A stretch of DNA of 64,000 bases, from the NCBI RefSeq assembly GCF_023101765.2, contig NC_064240.1, forward strand, positions 2,542,001 through 2,606,000, in the 5' to 3' direction. This stretch comes from Spodoptera frugiperda. Lineage: Eukaryota; Arthropoda; Insecta; Lepidoptera; Noctuidae. A program made the translations under genes and the position numbers. Under the pieces are notes generated by a model that ran no database searches, was not told the origin of the DNA, and worked only from the letters and a program-made list of their open reading frames with translations. Shown here in pieces: positions 55,195 to 64,000 of the stretch (the stretch's first letter is position 1; each line of letters begins with the position of its first letter).

Positions 55195-56094
55195 CATATA
55201 GTCGAAGCGCCACTGCGAACTTAACATTCCCACTGAGCGTTAGATTTGTAGATTTTTTTTCTTCATATTATTTACTATGCTCGCCTGGCTTACAGATACA
55301 TAGGAGACGTGACTGCTTATTGAATAGCATTTGGCCACGGTAAACTAGATCTTATCGACACCTGTTTGCTATATAATATCACACGGGAATTCTATTCTCG
55401 TTCCCCGCTATGTAATTTGGCATGTAAGAATTTGTAGATAGAAAAGAAATAGGTATGATAAAGTTTGATTCATTTTCTTCTGGTTCTTGTTAGGCTAAGT
55501 GACAGATTTTTTCTATATGAGCCTATTTTTATGAAAGGGTGTCTAAAAATAGTGTACCTGAAATATATACACGAGATCTACCTGTCTAATGTTATGTAGT
55601 AAGACAGGTTCTAATTTAACTTTGAGTGGAAATAAGTGTTTCAAATCTTTTCAACTTTTTCGACATGCGACAGTTATGACTTTCATGTAAATAAAAAAGA
55701 CATACTATATAAGGTATCTTCTTTTTAACGTGTGGAAATCCTCATGGGTACCGATGTGTGTAAGCAGCAGATGACATCAGAATCTTACCGACTTAAACAC
55801 TATATTTTTGAAAACAAGAGTATCACTGAGTACGTTTCCACGTAAGTTACCACTTCCTATCTTTCGGTGTTAAATTCTACGGCGAGTCGTACCACGCCAC
55901 TTTTGTCTCCAAGTTGTGTCTATCCTATCTCGGTCTCTCTCTCTCTCTTTGTATAAGGTACCAATTGAAGGTAGAAGGAAGACTTAAGACTACCTTGTAG
56001 GATATAACGCAATAATAGACTTTGAATGATCAAGTATATAACATATAACATCAAACTAAAGCATCTAAAGTAATGTGCGTATCAATAAAAAGTA

Positions 56095-56337
56095 TTTAGG
56101 GAACAGCGAGTAAAGTTCCCTAAGAAAAGGAGGATCCTCCGACCAGGCGAGGTGATCAGCCTGGCGGGCTTTCTGCCCAACTGTTGTTCGTTGGGATTTT
56201 CTATCCGTGTTAATTCGCACGTAAACTTCATATGTGCGATGCAGGATATTTGTGACGTCATCCGTTGATTTGCTCGTCGATAGTCTATGTGCGACTTCTG
56301 TCATCTGTCACTTGTTACTTGTCAATGTGTCGCCACA
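56095..56337 (-). repeat. 3' LTR of the miniature element
   Basis: It ends '...ctgttccctaaa' followed by the duplicated TACT (minus strand). It differs from the 5' LTR at two sites near 56107 and 56123. A 79-codon frame runs open along it; the frame is shared by both LTRs and has no protein support. Confidence 0.93.
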
Positions 56338-56355
56338 TCACTCCCCCCCAAGACC
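56338..56355 (-). promoter_or_regulatory. Polypurine tract of the miniature element
   Basis: GGGGGGGAGTGA on the minus strand directly precedes the 3' LTR, at the position expected for the plus-strand primer. Confidence 0.8.
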
Positions 56356-56820
56356 GGAGGTCGATCCTGTTGAGACGGCTGTCGATGCTTGAGATGAGCG
56401 GGGCCAGAGCCAGTGAAGAATGTCCCTAGTTCCAGTGAGTCGGAACTGTGCCGCTGAATGCCCAGTGAGTCGGGTGAGCGGTGCAGGGTGATACTCCAGT
56501 GAGTCGGAGTAGTGAGGCTCGCAGTGTCCCACGGTGAGTCGGGGAATAGATGCTGCGAGGGTAGGTGCGTAGTGGCTGGCGTCTGCGTTGACGGGAGGAA
56601 GACGTCCTCAGACCGTGTGCAGAAAGTGCTGTGCCTAGACGCTGATGAGGCCGTAGGGAAGAACCAGGCTGCATATCTTCGATGTAGCGTGTGGTGGTCC
56701 CTGATGAGGCCGAGGATGCTGGTTGGCTACGACTTGATTACCGCTCAGCGGAGAAGTGATGGGTGAGGGAGATGGCGATAAGGATGACGGTGCTGTTCTG
56801 CTCCGTGAAGGTTGGTTTCA
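56356..56820 (-). other. Non-coding, G+C-rich interior of the miniature element
   Basis: The interior is far more G+C-rich than the surrounding DNA. It contains a spaced repeat CCAGTGAGTCGG (plus strand) at 56432, 56462 and 56496, with a variant near 56531, at 30-35-bp spacing. Three overlapping frames (64, 82 and 84 codons) are present, but none resembles Gag, Pol or Env. It may be packaging or dimerisation sequence derived from the parent's leader joined to its 3' region, though this is inference. Confidence 0.6.
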
Positions 56821-56821
56821 A

Positions 56822-56839
56822 TCACGTCGGGGGTCACCA
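56822..56839 (-). promoter_or_regulatory. Primer-binding site, tRNA-Trp type
   Basis: On the minus strand TGGTGACCCCCGACGTGAT lies one base inside the 5' LTR. It equals the complement of the 3' end of insect tRNA-Trp plus CCA, with one extra C in the C run. tRNA-Trp priming is characteristic of CsRn1/Kabuki-type gypsy elements. Confidence 0.82.
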
Positions 56840-56840
56840 C

Positions 56841-57083
56841 TTTAGGGAACAGAGAGTAAAGTTCCCTATGAAAAGGAGGATCCTCCGACCAGGCGAGGTG
56901 ATCAGCCTGGCGGGCTTTCTGCCCAACTGTTGTTCGTTGGGATTTTCTATCCGTGTTAATTCGCACGTAAACTTCATATGTGCGATGCAGGATATTTGTG
57001 ACGTCATCCGTTGATTTGCTCGTCGATAGTCTATGTGCGACTTCTGTCATCTGTCACTTGTTACTTGTCAATGTGTCGCCACA
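56841..57083 (-). repeat. 5' LTR of the miniature element
   Basis: This is the promoter-side LTR on the minus strand. The open frame that starts inside it (57050) continues across the primer site into the interior as far as 56745, giving 101 codons. Its extension beyond the LTR is probably chance. Confidence 0.93.
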
Positions 57084-57321
57084 AGTAAAATGATAGATAA
57101 TAATTATTACTAGTAACAGATATTGATCTTAATATTTCATAATTGATATATTAGATTCGTATGATATCCATAAATTATCTTAATTCGTAAATAAGTGACC
57201 TTTCTTGGCCAACATATTGATGATACTGAAGCCTCGGTCAGCTTAATAAATAATTTATTAGCTTTGCTTGCCAAACGGACAACGCTTGATAGTATATCAC
57301 ATAAATAGTTGGTTTAAACTG

Positions 57322-57398
57322 AGCACGGGCAACTCACCGTCCGATCAGAACCAGACCCAAGTGTACAGTGCGTCGCGTTCTGCACGCACCTCAAAGAG
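57322..57398 (+). repeat. GC-rich dispersed repeat family L, copy 2
   Basis: 'ggcaactcaccgtccgatca', 'gaaccagacccaagtgtac' and 'gcgtcgcgttctgcacgc' match L1 at 42563-42698 in shortened form. Confidence 0.55.
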
Positions 57399-57410
57399 CC
57401 ATCAGACAAA

Positions 57411-57583
57411 CAGATGGCAGGGATGATGCCCGATCCAGAGCTGCGCACAACCTAAGGGGGTACCGGGGATCCGGCTCAAAGCAGGAGTAGGAACGGGGTA
57501 GTTTACAGTTAGTAAGAATCTGACACTCCCTCTCACCTCATCCAGGCGGGAAGTCATGCGATGATTCTACCCACTCAAAAAAT
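57411..57583 (+). mobile_element. Retroposed repeat family D, copy 6
   Basis: 'cagatggcagggatgatgcc', 'gtaccggggatccggctc', 'gtaggaacggggtagttt' and 'ctgacactccctctcacc' run to an A-rich end 'ctcaaaaaataaa'. It is nearly full length. Confidence 0.8.
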
Positions 57584-60500
57584 AAATAAATTGATTTATA
57601 CACATAGTCACGCTTGACGAGAGTCATTAATGCATGATTTATCCATCAATTGTCTCTATCTCGTCCAATCTCAAAATTCGTTAGGGGAAACAGCAATAAA
57701 GGGGTAGACTGAATGGTTATCAATCACACTGTAAAACCGTAAGTCTAAATGACCATATACCAGACCAGCCTCAACTCAAAATTCCGAGTTAGATAAGTAA
57801 AAACTCGAACTGTTCAATAACGATAGTCACATTTGCAAGAACTGAATAAACAAACTCACTAACCAAAAGACAGGATAAACATTAATTAATCACGTCCGCA
57901 ATAATCTTTGGGACCGTTTGTAACCAGATCTCCGTAAAAATCCGAGACGATGACAAACAGTTATTCAAAATGATAGAGCGTAATTGTGACTTCAGAGTTG
58001 CTAAATGAAGTGTATAGGGGGCGTGGCTGATCGATGTCCCATTAATCATGTCCACGACATGAGACGTATCAGCTATTGACCTTCTATCCCCATCACCCCG
58101 TATTTTGTGGCCTTCCCACTTTCTGAGTGGAGGTTACCGACATGATATGACGCTAAATCATTAAACATGGAACGTGTGTGTGCTGTTTGATTTTTTTATT
58201 GGTTCAAAATTGGAATGACTTCATTATATTAAAAAAATACCTATTCATTATTTATTTTTCGAACTTGAATTTAATTTGCAACTTATTTTTTTTAATCGTT
58301 TTTGTGTTAGATTGAAAAAAAAAGAACAAAAAAGATAACGATGGTTCAAAAAGAACAAATAAATTCACACAAGCTTTATGAAAGTCCTTGAATTACTTCA
58401 TTATAGCAAATCTCTTTATAAACCAACCACTTTGGTAATGCTTGGTTGTAATTGAAAGTCCAATTAAAATAAATGGGGCTCGCAATTTGGCCCTGCATAA
58501 CTAGAACTACGGATAAGACGCTAATGCACTTAGCGTCAGCAGTTTAGCACAGACTGAACATCCAAAGCACTTATAAGATAAAACGTTTAGCTGAAGAAAA
58601 TCCTTTATTTTTTCACCTAAAAGGTTGTAATGTTCACATAGACCGTTTTCATATAATCGGTACGCACTTCGGAAACTGAGACAGTATTGACAGACCATAA
58701 CGTTATTGGCTGTATGATCGTTATGTTTGCCATAACATGGGCGACGCGAAAAAAAAACAATCGTTGACGTCATTGGTAAAACTGTTGTAGGCTGTTTACT
58801 TACGATGATAAAGTAGAAGCATTTTCGAAATATATACTAAATATTACGTCTTTGAAAATATTGATATTCTATAGGTGCTGGAGACGTAGTATTAAATGTT
58901 CTTTGGTCTACTTGCCGGACTCCATCTTTTCCAAGGAGTTCGAAGCTTCTTAATCAAATATTTGTAACCAATACTCACCTAGAATAAATACTCACGTAAA
59001 GAACTTGACAACTTGGAAAACCTAGTAGATCGTTAAAAGACCACGCCACCACCAGTCGCTCACCTATTCATTGCTTTCCTAGACGTAGTTAAGAAACTTA
59101 TCTGCTTGTCAGTTGCACACAATATGAAGACTACTGCGGTATCTAATGAAGATAAGGACTAAGAAGAATTAAATGTTATAATTAGAATAAGCTATGAATT
59201 CCACTAACGAACACTTATTTCAAGCATACTAGCAATCAGCTAGGTATTACCAGGAACTCATACTATTAATACGATAATATTATATTACTGTATCTTTCTC
59301 AATACAATAAATCTTTAGTTTTTATTCCGCTTGTAAATGTATTTTCAGCATGCGGTGTGCAACACTACCCTCCCGACCGCAATTAAATGCTCACGATTGT
59401 ATTCTATATCTTTCTCGATAATTTCTTGATATGTAATATTAGGTTCGTTTCAAAATATTAATTCTTCGTCAACTAAAGCCATAAAAATGATGATTTAATC
59501 TTAATATACAAAATACAACATGTTTTCTTTATTCAACGAATATTATTTTAAGATTACACCGATCGGTCGTATCTTATATATTTTTATAGGAACGTTTAGT
59601 TAGAAATAATAACACAAAATAATTTATACGCATGCCTTTTTGTATAAACTCGAATCGAAAGAAAAATATACATACTATGCGTACATTGGAGCGTCAAATT
59701 GAAGCGATACGATTTATTTTTGTAGGCAAGAACAATAGTGTAAAATATCAGTTACATATTGATGTGTGTAGGGAGTGCACGTGATACAAGCTTAAGGCGT
59801 TGTCTCGAACTTTATTTATACTTTGACCCGATTTTTTATGTTACCCTCATCGTAACCCATGGGCGGTCTTATAACTGTCCAGTACTAGCTTTTGGAAGTT
59901 TCTCGGCGAGGTCAACCGTTGGTGATTTACGAGTACTAGCCCAATAGCAATATCAGTGTTTTAAGTAAAAATCGAATTTTCTTCCTAAACCTCTGCTGGT
60001 CATGTTTAGAATTTGTCACTGTTCGAACTGGGGAATTTAAGAATTGATTAAGTATTTCAACTCAAGCCTGCAAACCTAAAAGTCACACTAAACAAACAGC
60101 TCGCTGGACCAAAGATGCTTGATGTAGAATAATATAGAATACCTATTTGTTCAGATAACATTCAGACGATACGATTTAAGATTTCATTGTAAGCTCTAAA
60201 TAAAAAGAAATCTATCTTTCACACAAATGTTCTCCAACACAATAATATTGACAACAATACGCAGTATATTTCTTAACAAAATCAAGTCCAGTATCTTTAC
60301 AAAACGATAAAAACCAGAGCACAGAGCTTTTCATCGTTCCACAGTCAAAACGCAATACGTTGGTTACGCAACAATTAGTGTACACACAAACCGTTTGATG
60401 TACATTTTGTAATGAACATGTTAATATAACGGTTTCTGTCTATCACATCTCTACAAATGTCAGAAGCGATGACACGAGATGTCAGAAGCCTAGGATTTAT

Positions 60501-60860
60501 TTAACAGAAGGTTCTTACAATCGACATAGAACAATAAACTGTGGATTATCTGTTAAACTTTTGTAAGCGAGCTGCTATTCTCTTCTTTGTAACGATTCAC
60601 AATATTATTTGTGGAATGGACAAGAAAATAACTGCTGTTCGTGGTGGTATTTATTTTAGGTTAGTCTATTTCAACGTTATATTTCGTGGCATTGTTGTAA
60701 ATAGAGAAATGATGCGTAAACACGCAATGACAATTGTTTGATTTGATACCGTTTTCGACGTGAAGATTTATGGAGTTATTTTTTTAAAGAAAAATATTAT
60801 CTTTTGTTAGAAAATAGTTTTTCTACTTCGTAATTTTATTATTGTATTCGAGATGTTTGA

Positions 60861-60996
60861 TTTTTTATGGTATAAGCCGGTAAACGAGCTGACTGATCAC
60901 CTGCTGGCAAACAATCGCCGTCCTTAGACTTTTTGGAGAATTTAAGCGTTCTTGGGGAATCGGAGATGGGGGAGATGGAGAAGGGAGTAATGGGGT
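60861..60996 (-). repeat. Dispersed repeat family E, 3' half
   Basis: A T run and 'ggtataagccggtaaacgag' are followed by 'gatcacctgctggcaaacaa' and the G-rich complement of the family's C-rich middle ('gaatcggagatgggggag'). Confidence 0.75.
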
Positions 60997-61567
60997 CTAG
61001 TCTGAGGAATATTGCTATATTCCTGAATCAATAAAATAAAACATAAAAAGCCTGGATAATAGTAAAAGGAGCTTCATCATGATGTCTCCCAAATATATCT
61101 TCTGTAAATTGTGAAAATTTATATTGTATATTCTGTCTTCTAACTTTTTTGTGTTCTTACGCCAGTATTTGACCAAAGCACGATCCTATCTCTTGATTAG
61201 ATGCTAATCAACTGGAATAACATTTCTACATTTATTCCTAAGATTTGAATGTGAAAAGTTTAATCAAGCAAGTAAGTTTTCTTTCGCTTTGCTAGAGAAA
61301 CGAGAAACCCAAAATAAAAGTTTAAATATGAATGAATACTTATCGTCGTTTAGTAAACGAGGCATAACATTTTCCTTAGGCCTTTTACAATTGTTCATCT
61401 CTTTTTTCACAATGGAAGATAGTAATAATCTTGAGCATTATCTTAGAATGGACCATTTGTACCTGTTGTGAACTTAAAAAAATAAGATATACGCATGTAG
61501 ATCTTGGAGTGTATTTTTTATAACATGATTCGTCTTCCTAAGTAATTGGGTAGTTTTATCATTAAAA

Positions 61568-61776
61568 AATTGCTTGCACTTTTCAACGTTCAAAAATAAA
61601 TTATTTCGAGTTTTCATTACAACAAAATATTTTAAAAATAATCACACTTTCGTTCATACATTTCATGATTAAATAGTAATTTTCGATGTTTTATGGCTAA
61701 TTAACCGACTTTAAAAGAAGAAGGTTCTAAGTAAAAAGTGTCAATTTGACTAGTAGGAAACTAGCCTATTCTTACG
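61568..61776 (-). repeat. Dispersed repeat family I, copy 3
   Basis: On the minus strand 'aataggctagtttcctacta', 'gtcaaattgacactttttac' and later 'gaaagtgtgattatttttaa' match I1. The 'cgatattttctatgaa' middle is replaced or lost. Confidence 0.6.
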
Positions 61777-62159
61777 ATAGACCTAAAACGAACAAATCGA
61801 ATAAAATAACAACGTTTAGCCTGTGGTAGTGCATAAAACCTCTTTGTTGATGTGTTTACATTCAAATAAATATCAATGGAAATGACTATAGTTTAGCAGT
61901 AACTACTGTAATAAGTATTAGTACTGCTGACCTCGAAAAAATAGTGTAACTTTGTTGGTACAGTTGCGAGGCTGTAATTTCTAATAATAAGAGTGTTTAT
62001 AGAATGGCAGTTCCCTGAATACCAATATGGCGGTATTGAAATTATCTCACAGAAAAGCGGATGCTATGTTTATAGTATTATTTGTATTAATATCTTAGCA
62101 ATCTGTGAGCGTCTTTGAATGGTAATGGAGATTTTAGGTACCTATGTCAACCTATTACT

Positions 62160-62458
62160 TTGTGGTGGCCCGGAGGTTTTGTGGAGGCCCGCTTCTCAAG
62201 AATGAAGACGTGGGTTCCAAACTTACCAGCGGCGAAGTACAAATGTGACTTTTTATGAGTTATACAAAAGATAGAAAGTTATACAAAATATAGAAAACTT
62301 CGTGAGGAAACCTAGGTTTATAAGTCCTAATTATAAGTTTGAAATTGCAAACCAACATTGAGAAAACATGGTGATTAATGTTCAAACCTTTTGCGTGTGA
62401 GAAGATGCCTCTGGTCAGCAGTGGCCACTAATAGGCTGTTGATGCGGATGATGATGTC
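62160..62458 (+). mobile_element. SINE family C, copy 3
   Basis: 'gtggtggcccggaggttttg', 'aacttaccagcggcgaagta', 'cttcgtgaggaaacctaggt' and 'cagcagtggccactaatagg' run to a 'gatgatgatg' tail. Relative to C1 a short duplication ('gttatacaaaagatagaaa' and 'gttatacaaaatatagaaa') sits in the middle. Confidence 0.8.
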
Positions 62459-62469
62459 AACTAAATTAT

Positions 62470-62668
62470 CACTACATAGTATAAAACAAAGTCGCTTTTT
62501 TTGTCATGTTGTATGTCCCTATGAACGCTTAAATCTTTAAAACTACGCAACGGATTTTGATGCGGTTTTTTTTAATAGATAGAGTAACTCATGAGGAAGG
62601 TTTTTATGTATAATACAGGTATAATATATCACCATTGCACCCATGCGAAGCTGGGGCGGGTCGCTAGT
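62470..62668 (+). repeat. Non-autonomous repeat family H, copy 2
   Basis: 'actacatagtataaaacaaa', 'gcttaaatctttaaaactac', 'gcaacggattttgatgcggt' and 'gctggggcgggtcgctagt' match H1 but with ~45 bp more internal sequence. It begins about 12 bp after SINE C3. Confidence 0.55.
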
Positions 62669-63060
62669 TTCTTATAACATTAAAATTGTGTATTCAAATG
62701 CTCATAGAAGTAATTTGAATTAACAATACGTTTTGTTAACTGGAGACAAACCTATACTAAAGTCCATTTCACGAACTACTGGTAGAAGCTAGTTTCGAAT
62801 TTTGAGTACCGGATTAGAATATCGATATCCAGCTTAGTCAGCGCCTACTTGGCGACATTAAGTTAGACTGGGAGCCGAACGCAACTAGAGTTGGAAAACT
62901 CATTCTGTGGTGATTTTGAAGCTGTATACCGCAACCAAACAAAAGACGTTTATTCTTATAAATAACAGATTTTTGCCAGTTCTATTGCTGAGTATCAAAG
63001 TTAGTTAGATTTGGGAATCGAAAGATAACCATTCAGGAATAAAGGTAGCTAGGTAATTGT

Positions 63061-63330
63061 CATGGTGGCTCGAAGGTTTAAGACACCCGCTCCACATGCA
63101 TGAGGGTACGTGTTGAATACCTACCAACGGCAAAGTATCAATGTGACTTTTCCAAGTTATATGAACTAAGATTATTTAGACACCATTGAGAAATGGTGAA
63201 ACATATCGTGAGGCAACCGTAGCTTATAATATCTGATTTATAAGTTAGTAAGTTTGTATTTGTAGCGATTAATGCTCAAACATTGTCTGTGTAAGAAGAG
63301 GCTTTGATGATGTTTTTGATGATGATGAAT
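63061..63330 (+). mobile_element. SINE family C, copy 4
   Basis: 'catggtggctcgaaggttta', 'cctaccaacggcaaagtatc', 'caccattgagaaatggtgaa' and 'cgtgaggcaaccgtagctt' run to a (gat)n tail. The 'agcagtggccac' block of C1 is missing. Confidence 0.75.
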
Positions 63331-63652
63331 AAAGCTAGCTATAGCTACACCTCTAACCATAGTGACCATTGTACTGTGAACACATTGGTAGGTATAAATG
63401 TATTGGTAGATACAGGTAGGTTTATTTTAGAGATTATCCTTCCGTAAAACATTCGGCCCTGTTCCAGCTAAGAATGTAATCTAAAAGCCCTTTAAATAAT
63501 TCAAGACCTGATCCAACTGTTTCTAGTTCAAGCCCTAAGCCAAGGTTCATTCCTGCCTTTAGATTTGTCGCTGAGTTTGTAAGTTGTTTCGGTCTTTGGG
63601 CATTATTAAAATGCTTTTATTTAACTTTACTTGTACTTTGTAAACGTCCTAA

Positions 63653-63800
63653 TGCCTAGTGCGAGTTTCTTTTACGTTAACGTTATCGAAACGTTACCGC
63701 GTTTAGCCCTCTGATTGGCTGATTGATTTGAGGCGATCAATCAGAGCGTCGAATGTCATTAAACGTGTCGATCTCGTTAACTTGAACAAACTCGCAGTGA
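63653..63800. mobile_element. Palindromic MITE-like family F, copy 6 (diverged)
   Basis: The ends 'cctagtgcgagtttctttta' and 'gaacaaactcgcagtga' are degraded. The core 'ctctgattggctgattgat' facing 'gcgatcaatcagagcg' keeps the inverted layout, although the CCAAT sequence itself has drifted to TCAAT on one side. Confidence 0.7.
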
Positions 63801-63835
63801 TGCGCGTGTCTCACTTTGCCATCAAATCGACCACC

Positions 63836-64000
63836 ACAGATGGAGCCCAGTAATGCTGATGCCGACCCGGAGCTGCGGACTGCCTAGCGTGCTACCAGGG
63901 CTCCGGCTCGAAAAGCAGGAGTAGGAACGGGGTGGTTTTTAGTCAGTAAGAATCTGACACTCGCCCTAGGCCAGAAAATTCATTGGATGATTTTAAAAAA
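63836..64000 (+). mobile_element. Retroposed repeat family D, copy 7 (runs to window end)
   Basis: 'cacagatggagcccagtaat', 'ggagctgcggactgcctagc', 'gggctccggctcgaaaagca' and 'ggagtaggaacggggtggtt' continue to 'ttggatgattttaaaaaa'. The 5' end is complete and the A tail reaches or passes the edge. Confidence 0.82.

Larger units (their letters stand above)
51078..56090. other. Non-genic stretch between the fold-back and the miniature LTR element
   Basis: D5, the LINE-like fragment at 52236-52345, H1, E6, J2 and the inverted repeat at 55089-55194 are annotated separately. A (CT)n run lies at 55928-55945. The frame at 54956-55150 has no known motif. Nothing else is recognised. Confidence 0.5.
56095..57083 (-). 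mobile_element. Miniature LTR retrotransposon, CsRn1/Kabuki-like, 4-bp TSD
   Basis: Two 243-bp direct repeats (56095-56337 and 56841-57083) differ at only two positions. They are flanked by a perfect 4-bp duplication (agta; 56091-56094 and 57084-57087). On the minus strand the LTR reads 'tgtggcgacac...ctgttccctaaa'. One base inside the 5' LTR is a primer site like the complement of tRNA-Trp, and just before the 3' LTR is a G-rich tract. The tRNA-Trp primer and 4-bp duplication are known marks of the CsRn1/Kabuki group of Ty3/gypsy. The 503-bp interior encodes no recognisable gag or pol, so the copy is a TRIM-sized non-autonomous element that must use proteins made elsewhere. Confidence 0.92.
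57088..64000. other. Non-genic stretch to the right edge
   Basis: From 57584 to 60860 I recognise no repeat and no gene in over 3 kb, the emptiest part of the window. A Cys-rich 88-codon minus frame at 58507-58773 has no identifiable domain. Frames at 59759, 60541 and 61289 are unsupported. Repeats L2, D6, E7, I3, C3, H2, C4, F6 and D7 are annotated separately. Confidence 0.5.

Noticed and set aside
54980..55230. piggyBac MITE suggested by 'ttaacacattgaacgccg'
   Set aside because: No inverted partner end and no second TTAA at a sensible distance with matching sequence.
56338..56766. Three overlapping ORFs (64, 82 and 84 codons) in the miniature LTR element
   Set aside because: They are overlapping frames in G+C-rich DNA with few stops; none resembles Gag, Pol or Env.

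Overview
This window looks like AT-rich intergenic or intronic DNA from a moth genome, most likely a noctuid-type lepidopteran. The assignment rests on what I recognise of its repeats: tRNA-derived SINE families seen in noctuid genomes, the C-terminal tail of a lepidopteran LINE reverse transcriptase, LINE 3' tails of (TTTGAC)n, and moth-type LTR elements. No database search was possible, so family names are recognition, not matches. I recognise no host protein-coding gene, no host exon, no functional tRNA or rRNA gene and no CRISPR array. Essentially all interpretable sequence is mobile-element derived.

The best supported feature is a Ty1/copia LTR retrotransposon on the minus strand (36352-39858). 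It has 212/213-bp LTRs, a perfect 5-bp target duplication (CAAAC), an initiator-Met tRNA primer site and a polypurine tract. Its 890-codon frame carries integrase, reverse transcriptase and RNase H. Gag and the protease active site are missing, because the primer site is joined almost directly to the back half of protease. One frameshift separates that protease/zinc-finger remnant from the large pol frame.

The second LTR element is a 989-bp miniature (56095-57083, minus). It has 243-bp near-identical LTRs, a 4-bp target duplication (AGTA) and a tRNA-Trp-type primer site, which points to the CsRn1/Kabuki branch of Ty3/gypsy. Its 503-bp interior has no recognisable gag or pol. Two solo LTRs of the same family lie at 14737-14942 and 30036-30269.

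DNA elements include a 1671-bp Tc1/mariner-like fold-back (49405-51075) with ~430-bp inverted repeats, whose two arms each keep part of the same transposase 3' end in opposite orientation. There is also a hAT-like palindromic MITE (47196-47564) and six copies of a palindromic ~145-bp family with CCAAT boxes facing each other. Retroposed repeats include eight copies of SINE family A, four of B, four of C, eight of D, seven of repeat family E and about seven of palindrome-bearing family G. Families C, D and G each show a 10-16-bp direct duplication around at least one copy. Tandem structures are a ~324-bp duplication (14973-15583), an 8-bp minisatellite with exactly eight units (18537-18600) and a short diverged duplication near 12.5 kb.

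Layout: 0-14 kb holds SINEs, LINE tails, a decayed PHD-like transposase tail and a 5'-truncated LINE. 14-15.6 kb holds a solo LTR and the tandem duplication. 16-34 kb is dense in palindromic families F and G. 36-40 kb is the copia element. 40-56 kb is SINEs plus the fold-back and hAT-like elements. 56-57 kb is the miniature LTR element. 57.6-60.9 kb is nearly empty of anything I recognise. I found no new gene system; the most unusual objects are the gag-less copia copy, the miniature LTR element and the fold-back transposon.
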